Below, piece after piece: positions 1 through 11,506 of a DNA stretch of 64,000 bases (the stretch's first letter is position 1; every line of letters starts with the position of its first letter). The DNA lies in contig JADNYJ010000086.1 in assembly GCA_015501075.1 (NCBI GenBank), positions 62,001 to 126,000 on the forward strand, read 5' to 3'. This stretch comes from Gymnopilus junonius. Taxonomy: Eukaryota > Basidiomycota > Agaricomycetes > Agaricales > Galerinaceae. Made by a program: the position numbers and the translations under genes. The notes beneath the pieces are model-generated. The model had not been told where the DNA came from and made no database searches. It saw nothing but the letters and a program-made list of their open reading frames with translations.

Positions 1-139
1 ATCTCAATGAGATAATGGTCAGCGCTGACACATCTTATTATTATATGTCCATTGGAAGATGTTAAGTTTTGGGTATGTATACCCCCTATTCTGATGAAAG
101 ATATTAGGAAATTCAAGGTTTAAGTTGCTGCGTGGTCGG
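1..139. other. Intergenic edge, nothing recognised
   Basis: The stretch lies downstream of the first Rho-like gene. It is AT-rich, carries no coding signal that I can support, and probably holds the 3' UTR of the neighbouring minus-strand gene. Confidence 0.4.
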
Positions 140-1171
140 TTAGGCAATAATGCAAGATTCTTTTTTTGCCTTCGCCGGCGGAGGGGGAGAATCGACTTGA
201 CAGAAAAAAAATTAGCACGCAATCTAATAAATATCGCCATCAAGTTCAGTACTCACTGACAGCAAGCACAGCTTCCTGAAAAACATTATCCAGCCCTTGT
301 CGGGTGAAAGCAGAACATTCACAATATTTGGAAACACCGATGTCTTTCGACATCGCTATGCCTTGTGCGTAGCTAACTGGCGCCATTTGTCTGCGTTTCG
401 AAGATATCAAAAAAGGGCATTTGTGCTGCCTTCTTAAATTTCAGTCAACAGTATTCACCTGTCGGCCAATCTCTGGAGGGTCTCAGGGTTGTCACGTAGA
501 TCAAGCTTGGTGCCTACGAGCAGGATCTTTGCAGTCGACCGTCCGTGATGTATAACTTCGGGGTACCACTGTCAAATAGCATGAATTACCTGCGTGATAG
601 CATAATGGAAATTGACCTTTGTCCTAACGCTCTCGTAACTCTCCGGGTTCATAATAGAAAAACATAGGAGAAAAACATCTGTTTGCGGATAGCTTAAAGG
701 TCGAAGGCGATCGTATTCTGGCAGCCCAGGACAATGGAAAATTTCGAGGGTGACCGCAATATCGCTTATTGAACGCTCTACTGTATAGTGATCCCAAACT
801 GGGAAGCAAAATGTTCATTAGTTTTAAAAATAATTGAATAAGGTATGGATAGGATAGATGCTGACCATTGGGGAAATAGGCCGGTTGGAGAAAAGATTCG
901 ATTAGCTATTAAATCCCAAAGGTAGAACCAAACACTCGGCTTACTGGAAAATCGCCTCCATACCAATACGACAAGACGAGGCATTTCTGTAAAGGACGGA
1001 ATTAATGATGATCAGTGATTTGATAAATGCGTATGCTTGTTCACCTTGCCAACACAAGAGTCACCTACGATTGAAACTTTAACAAGAATCGTAAACGTGA
1101 AAGGTCAATAAGTTGCACGGATATGGGGAGGAGATGAGCAACTGACTTCGAATACTTCGTCGAGATCCCAT
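140..1171 (-). CDS. Rho-family small GTPase paralog 1, degenerate (pseudo-GTPase-like)
   Basis: Eight exons are read on the minus strand: 1156-1171, 1045-1076, 945-986, 866-905, 617-798, 459-568, 257-390 and 140-195 (612 nt, 203 aa). The frame is open throughout. Exon lengths 32, 42, 182, 110 and 134 equal those of the paralog at 15507. Rho landmarks are the P-loop [28 protein letters not shown], the G4 motif GTKLDL, the G5 region ECSAF and the C-terminal CAAX box CIIA, so a prenylated membrane-associated protein is expected. Key residues are lost: the Thr after the P-loop Lys is Lys, the Ras-G12 position is Ser, and DTAGQ has become HCPGL, removing the Mg-contacting Asp. The switch I exon is 40 nt rather than 19 nt, adding seven residues in frame. 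The 16-nt first exon is the least certain part. I infer a pseudo-GTPase that either does not hydrolyse or does not bind nucleotide normally. Confidence 0.75.
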
Positions 1172-1583
1172 GGATGTAGGCTGATGTACATACATGCGAG
1201 GTTTTTTAAAATCAAGAGGTTTTATTCTCCCAGTGGAACTCGACATGAGTAATTGTGAACAAATTACAGTCAAAAACTGACAGTATTCCACCTTGACAGC
1301 TTGCCCTTTTTTCCCGACAGGCTATGTCTTCGTTAAGCAGATGAAGAGTCTAAGAATAGTAAGAGGAAGTCGTGAATAAAAGCAAGATGACCGTGATGCA
1401 ACAGTTGTTTATCAGCGCCAGCGCCCGTCTCATTGAGTGGCATATGTCATTGTCATAGAAATTCAAAACTGCTGTTACATCGCATCCTGTTACTTCTCAT
1501 CCTATTACACGAATGAATACCTGGATTTGCTTTGGCTCTTGTTCTTTGTGAAGAGGTTATGTGACGACATTGCAATTGCACAT

Positions 1584-2630
1584 TCAAGCGACAATACATG
1601 ATGTCTGCGGTCCTTTGGAAGGCGGAGGCGGAGGAATAACTGATTTAAAAGCGTAAATGTAAGCATGCATTCCATCGCAACGGTCAAATCCAGAAAGAAA
1701 AGACTGACTGGCGACACGCATAGCTTCTTTAAATACATTGTTCACACCTTGGTGGGTGAAAGCTGAACATTCGCAATACTTGTGGGCACCAATGTCCCTG
1801 GCCATCGCATCGCCTTGAGAGAAACTTACGGGCGAAGTACGACTACGAAGAATAATTTCAGGCATCTATTATTTCCTGAGGAATAACACCCACCGATTGG
1901 CTAAGTCTTCGACGACTTTGGGATCTTCGCGCAAATCAAGCTTCGTTCCTACGAGTATAATTCCAGCAGATGATGGTGCGCAATACATCAGTTCCGGATG
2001 CCACTATCAGCTCGATTAAACCTGAGTGAGGATGCAGAAAATGAACCAGCACAGGCGACGAACATGAGTCCTAACATTCTCATAACTGTCTTGATCGATG
2101 AGGGAAAAGCATATACAAAAACATTTGTTTCCGGGTAGGCCAAGGGACGGAGGCGATGATATTCTGGTCGACCCGCCGTATCATAAAGGCTTAGGTTGAC
2201 AATGGCATTATCCACTGTACGGGGTGCCGTATAGTTGGTGAATACTAGAGTAGCCATGTCTCCAATCCAAAAGGCTGTAGGAAATGATCGCTCAGGCTTC
2301 TTACGTGGAAGCTTGTACGGAAGCTAAAACTTGTTTTAAATTTACGGAAACATCGAAGCGAAGGGCGCTCACGGGGAAAACTACATCTGACGTATACGAG
2401 GTGAGAAGGCAAGTCTAGAAAGAAAGAGTACCGCGAACGTCAGGACAGATCTATTAGCAGCGTGGTCAGGAAAGCGACGGTGAGGATATTTACCTTGCCC
2501 ACATCGGAGTCGCCCACAATCACCACTGAATATGGTCCCAGATTGTTGTTCAGTAAATCATATGTATAAATTAAATACACCGCTCACCTTTAACTGTCGG
2601 ATAGTTTCTGGTAGTACGAAATATGTGCAT
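1584..2630 (-). pseudogene. Rho-family small GTPase paralog 2, one-base frameshift
   Basis: Exons are 2588-2630, 2494-2525, 2373-2414, 2305-2323 (19-nt switch I micro-exon), 2064-2244, 1894-2003, 1709-1842 and 1584-1639. The protein has a P-loop GDSDVGKTC, G3 DTAGRPEY, G4 GTKLDLRE, ECSAFTHQG and a CAAX box CIVA. The 2064-2244 exon is 181 nt where paralogs 1 and 3 have 182. The frame breaks just after the block corresponding to TDVF, around 2105-2122, so the next conserved block ([14 protein letters not shown]) lies in another frame. All other exons and splice sites look sound. Gln63 (RhoA numbering) is Arg and the Gly12-equivalent is Ser, both predicted to impair GTP hydrolysis. A base-call or assembly error next to the run of five T is the alternative to true inactivation. 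Confidence 0.72.
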
Positions 2631-3654
2631 GTTGAAGTAAAGAGTACAGCCTGTGTGCCATCATCGTTATCACGAAATAAAGAAAGGGTAGATCTGACTC
2701 ACCCTGAGTATGTACTCGACGAAACGGCATGCTGTCGTTCAGTAACGATAAAAAAAGGCACCCAATGGTCATATCTCTAGGTCAGGAATGAGACGAACAG
2801 TCTGACAGGTGTCCTTTCCATCGTTAAAGTTATTACTCGAAGTATCAGAAAAACGACTCGGATAAGGAGATTGAGGCAAAAAAAAAAGAAATTAAAGCCT
2901 TGGACTGCCAATAGGATTCACAACTAGAAGGTAACAGAGCCCTCCAGTTTTAAACAGATACCATATAAAAATGCACTAGAGCCTGTGCAAATACCTAGAT
3001 TCCCTACGTATCATAGAACCCGAGCGTGCATATCCCTCAAATGTGTAAACAAACTCCAGCAGATGTTGGTATGGAAGTCGGTCAATGACGGCGAGGTAGG
3101 GACGATAGCATATCATAACTATATGACACATAACAAAAGGGGCCCCGAGGTGGAACCGGCGTATAACGATAGCGTTGCAGGTGGAGGAGGGAAATGAGGA
3201 GAGACACGACCATAAAAACTTGAAAGAAAACATTTGGAATCGGAAAGTATTTCAAGGGTTCTGTTCATATTTCTCGTCACATGATGTAGACGCGTCGCGT
3301 CGATTACCTTCAGCTTTCCACCCCACGCTCTCAACTCAAAGCCCAACCTTCAAGTTTGCTCCAAAGAGTGTTAAACCCGGCGACGCTTAAATCAGAGTCA
3401 TTGTTCTAATTTATTTAAATAATACAAAAAATATTCTACGTGAGATAAGATATATCGAGATGAAAATGCGACGTGTGTAGTAGTAAAATGTGAGCGGATT
3501 CCAGAATTGTAAAAGCATCAATGAGCATGCAAAACGAAAAAAAAAGCACCCTCCAAAACCAAAGACCAAAACAAAAACAAAACGAAAAAACTGAAGCAAT
3601 GTTTACCTCTCTCCTCCCTCCCCCTCCCTCCCAACATCAACACCCATCCTCAAC
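2631..3654. other. Intergenic, about 1 kb, with a promoter-like motif
   Basis: No gene is supported here. The stretch contains a composite ACGCGTC / TCATGTGA motif on the minus strand at about 3264-3303, oriented toward the Rho paralog 2 gene. Short A-rich runs adjoin the 3' end of the large minus-strand gene. Confidence 0.4.
3264..3303 (-). promoter_or_regulatory. Composite promoter-like motif (MCB-like box plus E-box)
   Basis: The minus strand reads ACGCGACGCGTC, then four bases, then TCATGTGACGAGAAATATG. The same pair of boxes occurs at about 13155, and the second half at 15276 and 38441. It lies about 640 bp upstream of the start of Rho paralog 2. The function is inferred only from recurrence and position. 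Confidence 0.45.
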
Positions 3655-6600
3655 TCACAAAAAGAAAAAAGAAAAGATCAGACCCAACTCAAAGTTTACT
3701 CGTCCCATATACCCCCCACCCCCACCCCCACCCCCAAACCCAAACCCAAACCCACCTCCGCCCACAAACGGCGCCAGCCGCGTAATCGGCTGCAACTTCC
3801 TCTTCAAATCCCTCAAAATTGACGTCTTGGGATGCCACTCCCTAAACGCATCTCTGAGCTCCGAGATCTCCCGGCCGAAGAAATGCGAGACGCGTTCGTC
3901 TGCGATGATGTCTCGGAGGGACCATGGGATCTGGGGTAAGATGCGGAGAGTCAGAAAAGGCTTGAAAAGAGAGAGGAGGCAGGGAGGCAGGGGAAGGGGG
4001 GAGACGGAATGTGATAAACGTACCTCGTAGTCATTCTGCTCCGAAGCAGCATTGAACGGCTCAAGTGTCAACTTGGCATTTTTCGTCATACCCTCATTCG
4101 TCAAGAAAAGGTACTTCACAGCCAACCTGTACGTCCAAAACAGCATTTCATCAGCCCACTGACATTACAAAAACAAAAAAAGTAAAAAAAGCAAAGAGAG
4201 GAAGGAAGAAAGAAAGAAAGTCAAGGTGAGAAAAAAAACTCACGAGTACGTCGCCACCTCCTCATACGCCGTCGAATGTCCAATCCCATTCAACGACCCC
4301 GCCGTCGCCTCTGACAAATGCGTGATCAGCCCCGAATCTGACATGCCCGAATTCAGTATCCTCAGGAGCAACACGAGGAGGTTGGAGAGGAAGTCCGAGG
4401 AGCTGCAGGTTAAGCAAGGAAGATTTATGCGTTATGATAAGTTGAGTGTCTTGAAGGCAAGAGGAAGAGGAAGAAGGAGATGAAAGACTTACTGATAAGC
4501 ATCGCCATCGATATACAGCGCTCTCAGAATGAGAGGATGCGAAACGGCGGTGAAGAGGCCTGAATAGATCGGCACGACTTGGTCGTTCAGGGAGGCGATG
4601 TACACGATCTTGATCTATACATGACAATGACAAAGTCAACACTAACATTCACACCCGCCACAACGACCAAAACAAAAGGCGCGACGTACCCCATGATCCA
4701 ACACGTTCCCTAGAGCCTTGACGTACGCCTTGGACACCGGGCTCTCCGTATTCTACAGATAAAAAAAGGATGTCAGGACCTGCGCAACAAACCCCAAGAC
4801 ACCAAAAACCGAACACCAAACACAAAAGGAAAAAAAGCAGAAAAAAAAACAAAAACAAAAACAAAAAACCCCACCTGGAACTCAAACAACTCCCTCGCAG
4901 CCGTATTCTCAAATACTGCAAATACGGTCCCACGAGCGTGCTCGACCTCAAATACCTCAACGGGCCGAGGTGGATCCCGCATTGCGCGAGACAGCACACG
5001 CGTTGGACTTTCCTCCTCCCCTGCCTCGTGGTGTTGTTGCAGATGTCTTGCGAGGGATCGGCGACATGTTCAGCCCCTGACACAGGACTAGCGAGACCGA
5101 TAGCGGACGGGAAGGCCTCTGCGCCCATCCCAAGAGGCAAAGGCAAAGGTTGCTCCGCAGCCTCACCCTCACTCTCACCTTCAGACGGCGATTCCGATGG
5201 AGTGGGAGACAAAGCGTCGCTAAGCTCTGTAACGATATGTCCGTCCGCAATGAGCCTATCCAAAAGATGGGTGGACACCACCGAGCCCTGGGAGTGCGTC
5301 GACACAAAGATGGCGTCGGCCAAGTGGAGGTCTGACATCCATTCGGGGTTGGCTTGCAGGTTGGCGTATAATCTATACGTGATGGAAGAGAAAAGAAAAG
5401 AAAAGAAAAGGTCGTCAGCATCTTGGATTGTGTTAGGACAGCGGATTGTGGTAGGACAGCTTGGATAAGGCAACTTGGATAGAGGAAAGAGGCATGCATA
5501 GAGATGAAGGAGGATGAAGGATGGAGGAAGAAGAAAGAAGAGATAAAACACACCTCTCAACGCGCTTCTCGATCGTCCCCTCACCCTCTAACGGGATCTT
5601 GGTGATCTTCTCAAACTTGACGCTGTACTCTCGCTCAAACTCCAATAGAGCTTGTTCGGTCATATTCGCGAATTTGGTGCTCGTTCCTGTGGGCTGTGAG
5701 GGACGGGAAGGGAAGTTAGTTAGTCAGGGGTATTGGAAGAGACAGAAAGAAAAGGAAGAGGAAGAGGAATAATGAAAAAAAAAACCAAAAACAACCCACC
5801 TCACCAACCATAGTCCTGATCATCGTCCCCGGGAACCATCCATGCACACCAATGACCACCACCCGCCGACATCCTCTCAGGATATCCTCCATCGCCCCTC
5901 CTTCATCCACACCTTCAGCACCACTTACTCCGCCAGCACTATTCTCACCAACCCCAACAGCACCCCCGACAGCAGCGTCACCCCTGTTAATGGCAGCCAC
6001 AGCGTCCTCAAGGACCTTCCAAGCCTTAGGCAGCTCCCTCCCAAACTCAATAAACCTTTCCCTCCGCTCTCTTTCGAGCATCGAGAGTCTACTAGATCCT
6101 TCCTCTGCTGCGCTGGCGGAAGTACTCAAGCTACTCGACCTAGCTCTCTGTTTGCCCTTCCCAGCAGCAGCGCCGGCACCGCCCAGCACAGACGCAGAGG
6201 ACGGCGACGGCGACGGCGAAGGAGCACCCGTACCCGCACCGCCCAACAGAACCCCACTCACAAACCTCATCGTCTTGCCAAACAACCCACCCTCCTCTTC
6301 TCGAGCTCGCTTGTGGCCTCTCTCTATTTCCTTCTCCTTCCCCACCCCAGCGCGCACCCGCTTCCTCTTCTCCTCCTCCTCCTCCTCCAAAACCGCCACA
6401 AGCGAAGGCGGAACGACACTCCTCGGCGGGGCATGGAACACGTGTTCCCATGTCGGGAGGACCCAATTGGGAGGAGGCGGCGCCGGGGCTGGGAGAGCTT
6501 TCTTCGATGAGGAAGATCCAACTCCGGATCCGGTGGTCGATGGGGCGGGCGAAGAGGTGCGAGAGGGATTGGGATTAATATTGGCGTCTTTGCTTGATGA

Positions 6601-9600
6601 CGACGTGGCACTGGCAATCGTAGTACTAGTAGTAGTCGCAGCACCACTTGTCATCTTGGTCGATACCGTGGTAGTCGTACTAGCCGCATTCACAGCTGTA
6701 GAAGAACCTACCGACGAACCAGGCGAGAACGTCGTCTCACCCGCACCCGGTGTATGTGTTGGCGTGTTCCCCATAGAAGGCACGGGAGTACCCGCCTCGA
6801 ACCCATCTTGGAAGTCGACCCAGACCCGAGGACCCTTGACAACCAGAGGCGCAGGCGACGCGCTCCTCCGCACGTCCGCTGAAATTCTCAGCTGAGGAGC
6901 CGGCTTCCCCATCGACAACGACGTCCTGTGCTTGACCGACTTGCTCGACTCGCCCGAGCTCGTCTCCTTGATCGACCCAGGCCTGGAGCCGGAGACTATG
7001 CTCCCTGCAGCTGCACGGGCACCCAACGCGATTTGTTTAGGCGAAGAAGGCATAGATGAAGGTGCAGATGCAGAAGAGGTAATGAGCGGTTTCGACGACG
7101 CAGGCATAACAGCCGCTAGGACCCTGCTAATCGTGCTCGCGTCGGATAATGAGCCTGTAGCTGGCTTGGCTAATGACTTTGCATTTGCATTTGCATTGGT
7201 ATTGGTATTGGCACTGGCGTGATCTTGATCTTGGGCTGTGATCCCACTGCGACTCCCGACGTCTTTTGTATCCTCCATTCTGCCCCTGGAACTCTCTTCC
7301 ACCGACACAGGCGCAGGCGCAAGCGCACTCATACCACCACTACCACCTCCCAACTCCTTCCTCAACTCAACCTCCGCCTCCCCATCCTCATCCAAATCCA
7401 AATCAAGCTCCATAACTTCCATCCCATTCTCATCTCGCTTGACATCCTCCTCCTCTCCTTCAGCCTCACTTCCTCTCCCACCGCCTTGCTCAACAACTCC
7501 TTTACTTTCCGCGCCCCCATACCCATACCCGAGAGATTTAACGATCAACCCTCGAGAAGTAGAACTGAAAAAGGACGCCCAGCCTGCTCGGTTGGTATTC
7601 CCGCTAAGCGTTGAAAGGATCGGGTTGGGAATTGAGGTGTCTTCAGAGTCGACTTTGACTGCATGTTCTTCTTCTTGTTCTTCTTGTCCTTGTTCTTGTC
7701 CCGTCGTCTCGCTTTGGGTTTGGGTTTGGGTTTGGACGACCTCCAGCGCAGGCGCTCCTTTTTGTCCTTCAGGACTCTCCTGGGCCGGAGCCTCACCCTC
7801 ACCCTCCGCCTCACCCTCGCCAACAGCTTCATGCCCACTCTGCGCCTCGACTTCAATCTGCGATTGTAATCGAGGCAGAATCTGACCATCCCCCTCTTGA
7901 TCCCATGCGCAGTCGACGCCGTCGTCGAAGTAGAGGTTGAAGTATACCACCAAGAAGATAACCAACTCGCATTAGTCGCTGCTTGTCCTGGTGCTGTAGC
8001 CGTAGCCGTAGCCGTAGCCGTAGCCGTCGTAGGCTCCATTGCGGAAGCTGAGCCAAGGGTAAAACCTGCAGTTGCGGTTGCGGTTGCGGTCGTGGTTGTG
8101 GGTGCGGTTACAGTTGCACCACCCTCCTCGCCCGCCATCTCCTTCTCCTTCACGTCCACCGCCTTCCGTTCCAAAGCCGACGTAGCCAACTGCGTCTGTG
8201 CTTGCGTCTGCGTCTGCGTCTGTGCCTGTGCCTGTGCCTGCGTCTGCGTCTGTGTCCTGTGCCTGTGTCTCTGTCTCTGTCTGGGGCTCTTGCGAACCGG
8301 CACCAGCACCAGCACCAGCATCATCGACTCTCGTCCCCTCTTCTGGGACCTCAACCCCCGATTGACTTGAAGCACCCTCACCCTTAACACGAGACGCTCC
8401 TCGACCCGCGACTTCCTCCCCCTCCCCCTCCTCCTCCTCCTCTTTGCCACTAGTAACAGTGATAAAAGCGGGCGTCGATGCTGGTGTCTTTGCAGCTGCC
8501 GACGCCGACGCCGACCAGCCCATGTATTCCCACCAAGTCAAAGTCGAAGTCAAAGTCGAAGTCGAAATCGAAGTTGTAGTCTTCTCATCCTGCAGCTCTT
8601 GCCTCTGCTGCTTCTCCTGCTGCTGGTGCTGCTTTCGCTCCGCCGAACCCCCGTCCTCGTCCTTGCCCTTGCCTCTATCCTTATCCTTAACCCCACCCTC
8701 CAACGCAGATCCACCCAAAAGACGATCAACACTCTGGACAGCAGCAGAAGCAGCCACAGCAGCCGTCCTCGTCCTCGTCGTTGCTAATGACGATGACGAT
8801 AATGAGACATCAGGTGCGCACTGCCGCGCTAACGCTGACGCTGACGCCGGTGCAGGCACACACGATGTGAAATTTGGAGTTGACGATGAGGATGTATGGT
8901 CTGGGGTATCCAACACTGCAGGTCCTGAGGTGGTGGTGGTGGTGGAGGAGGATGAGGGGGGTGCCGGTTCTTCAGCGGAGGTCGCGGTCGTAATAGTATT
9001 AGTATTAGTAGTGGTAGTGGTGGTAGTGGTAATTTGTGCACTAGAGGAGAAATCGGAGGAGGAGGAGGAGGTCGTGGGATATCCCGAGCCTTGGTCCTGA
9101 CTCTGTCTTTGAATTGGACTTTGAGGTTTCGGTTTCGGTTTCGGTTGAGAGGCACCTAACACCCAATGGGAAAAAGGTGGAAAAAGATGGAAAAAGATGG
9201 AAAAAGATGGAAAAAAGGGGGAAAAAGGAAAAAAAAAAAAGATCAGCAAAGAACCCAAATCAAACACCCAACCCTTAACAAATCTCTCACCTTTCCCGTT
9301 CTCTTTCTCCAACACCACACTCCCCAGCGACGAAGCCTTTGCCCTCCCCATCCCCAACAAAGGGATACTCAGCATGAACCGACTTGCTGTCGAGTTTAAC
9401 GCGCCTGTCGTAGGCGTCGCTTTCGTCGTAGGCGTTGAAGTAGAAGTGGATGTGGGCGCGGTCGTGGAACCACCGCCTGAAAATCCAGACCGAACCTTGT
9501 GCGCGTGCGGTGTAGGGGATGGAGGTGGTAGCGAGGGCACTTTATCGTCTATTGAGCTAGAGGATGGGAGGGAGGCGGTGTACTGGTGTTCTTGTTCGCG

Positions 9601-11506
9601 CTGGTGCTCGTGCTCATGTTGATTCTGCTCATGTTGATTCTGACGCCGCTCCTGCTGCACTGACCCCGAAGACGATTCCGAATACAAACCTAATCCTGGT
9701 TCCGCATCAGCTACAGACACGGATGAACGCTGCAGCTCCCGTCCTGAGTGCACCAACGGCACGTCCACGTCCGTCTCCGTCGACGTAGACCTCGAGAGGC
9801 CCACTACAGCAGGATATTCAGGCGGCGGGGTTCTGGGAATGTTGATCTCAGTCTCGATTTCTCTGCCCATCGCACCCACCGCGTGCACAGCACCCACAGC
9901 ACCCACCGCATGCACAGCGCTAACAGCACCCACGCCCCTCATAGACGGCGAAGCAAGAGGAGGAGGTGTAGGCGGAGCAGCGAACCACGATCGTTTAGTG
10001 CTCGGTCTACGCTGTTTCCCATTTACATTTGTATTTACATTTGGATTTGAGGAAGAGAAGGGTGAGGGCGTAGCTGGTGCCGAGCGCGATTGTGTCGCAG
10101 TTGCAGTTGCAGTTGCAGAGGAAGAAGAAGAAGCGAGAGGGGTACCACGCGATGGTGATGGTGATACTGATACTGAGGAAGAAGAGGTGGTGGTGGGTTT
10201 GATAGGACCCGGAGCGTATACCTTTGCCTTGGATAACACTTGAGGAGACCGCGAGGAGGAGGATGTGGATGTGGATGAGAATATGAATTGAGGTGGTGGT
10301 GAAGAAGGAATGATAACAGCGTTAGCAATATCACTACCACTAGTAGGAGGACCATTCATGGCAGTGGCACTAGCTGAGTTTGTAGTTGCAGAAGCAGAAG
10401 CAGAAGTAGAAGTAGAAGCAGTAGGACCAGGACCAGGACCAGGGGCGGGCCAACCACCTTGATCTTGACTTTGACTTTGAGTGTGACCTTGAGATCGAAT
10501 GCCCGCACTAGCAGGCGTCGGCGGCTCTATCTGCACCTCAGGCACAAGCATAGGCATGGGCATAGGCGTGGGTTGAGGTACGGGCATACGCGAAGCCGCA
10601 GGCGAGATGCGCAGCGGCGGGGCCCTATCTGAGTTCGACTCTGCTAAAGGTCCGAATGACAATAATGACGTCGGCCCATTCGAATGACCATTGTCAACTA
10701 GCCCTGGACTTGAATCCGACTCGTCCACTTCCGTTACTTCAAGTGGTACGCTGAGCTCGCGCATCTTGCGTTTGCCTTTGTCTTTGCCGTTCCCGTTCCC
10801 AACTGACATCGAGCTAGAGCGTGAGGGAGGGGTGTGCCGCTCTAGGTTTGCCACTATAATTACGATAATGACAATGAAAGAGTCAGAAACACATGCATCA
10901 CTGACAGGAAGGAAGGGAAGCACACATACCATAGCCACGTTCATTACTGGTATTGCTCTGATTGGCACCACTAGCAAGAGCACCAACTCGATCAGAAGCA
11001 GGCCTCTTCACAGGCGACGTAGATGTAGATGTAGAACCTTCCGCCTCCGCTCCTAATCCAGACGCAGAGCCCGACCCACTCCCACTAGCGCCACCCACCC
11101 ACCCACTCATACTCCTCAGCCCTCTCACACCCGCATCCGATAACAGCTCAGGCTCGGCATACACCACGCTCACACTCGCACTCGCCACGGCACCCGCGCC
11201 GCTCTTGCTTAAGAGCGTCTTCGACGGGGATCGCCATGGTCTTTGACCTCCTCCCGACCCTGATCCAGAGCCCGAGCCAGAGCGTGACCCAGGGACTTGT
11301 AAGCTGCGCACTGAGCGGTGGGTGGTACTATGTGTCGAGGAGCGTCTGCTTCTTGTTATTGGTACTGGTACTGGTACGTGGAAGGGCAATGTCCCTGGAA
11401 CCGGTACAGGACCTGGTATAGGTATGGGTGTTAACACACGAACTTGATCTCCATCTTCATCTTTATTCTGTGTGTGTTCATCGCTTGCAGTCGTAGCGCT
11501 GGGCAT
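3655..11506 (-). CDS. Very large alpha/beta-hydrolase-like protein with repetitive N-terminus (frame damaged)
   Basis: Ten exons are supported by splice sites: 10930-11506, 9291-10853, 5800-9155, 5554-5693, 4875-5372, 4690-4752, 4493-4614, 4244-4402, 4024-4126 and 3655-3930, about 2,285 codons. The first 1,700 or so residues are low-complexity Ser/Thr/Ala/Pro/Gln tracts broken by aromatic islands such as WWEYMGW, SSWWY and GWASFF. The C-terminal third looks enzymatic: HGWFPGT (possible oxyanion region), THSQGS (GxSxG-type nucleophile elbow), LNDQVVP and DGDAYHSSDF. The C-terminus is glycine-rich. I know of similar conserved fungal proteins but not their substrate. Two problems are seen. Exon 5 lacks one A near 4913, so LQY..ENTAAREL is out of frame, while the copy at 14090 has the expected length. 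At 7972 the main frame meets TAA, while a second frame looks coding from about 8200 to 7900. Either two compensating indels or unrecognised introns could explain this. Confidence 0.65.
7990..8030. repeat. CCGTAG hexamer microsatellite in coding region
   Basis: There are about six tandem copies of a GTAGCC-type hexamer. On the minus strand the frame that looks coding gives Thr-Ala repeats and the other gives Gly-Tyr repeats. The tract sits inside the interval where the large gene appears to change frame, so length variation here is a plausible cause. Confidence 0.7.
8190..8285. repeat. Hexamer minisatellite (TGCGTC / TGTGCC) in coding region
   Basis: The tandem degenerate hexamers encode Gln-Thr/Gln-Ala repeats in one minus-strand frame and Asp-Ala/Gly-Thr repeats in another. 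The apparent switch between reading frames of the large gene falls at or just after this tract. Confidence 0.7.
9165..9240. repeat. GGAAAAAGAT tandem repeat inside an intron
   Basis: Four to five copies of a 10-bp unit form a polypyrimidine tract on the transcribed strand, near the 3' end of the 135-nt intron between exons 2 and 3 of the large hydrolase-like gene. Confidence 0.7.

Noticed and set aside
5716..10986. Long plus-strand frames opposite the giant hydrolase gene
   Set aside because: They are mirror frames of Ser/Ala/Pro-rich repeats. The minus strand has consistent splice sites and the hydrolase motifs.
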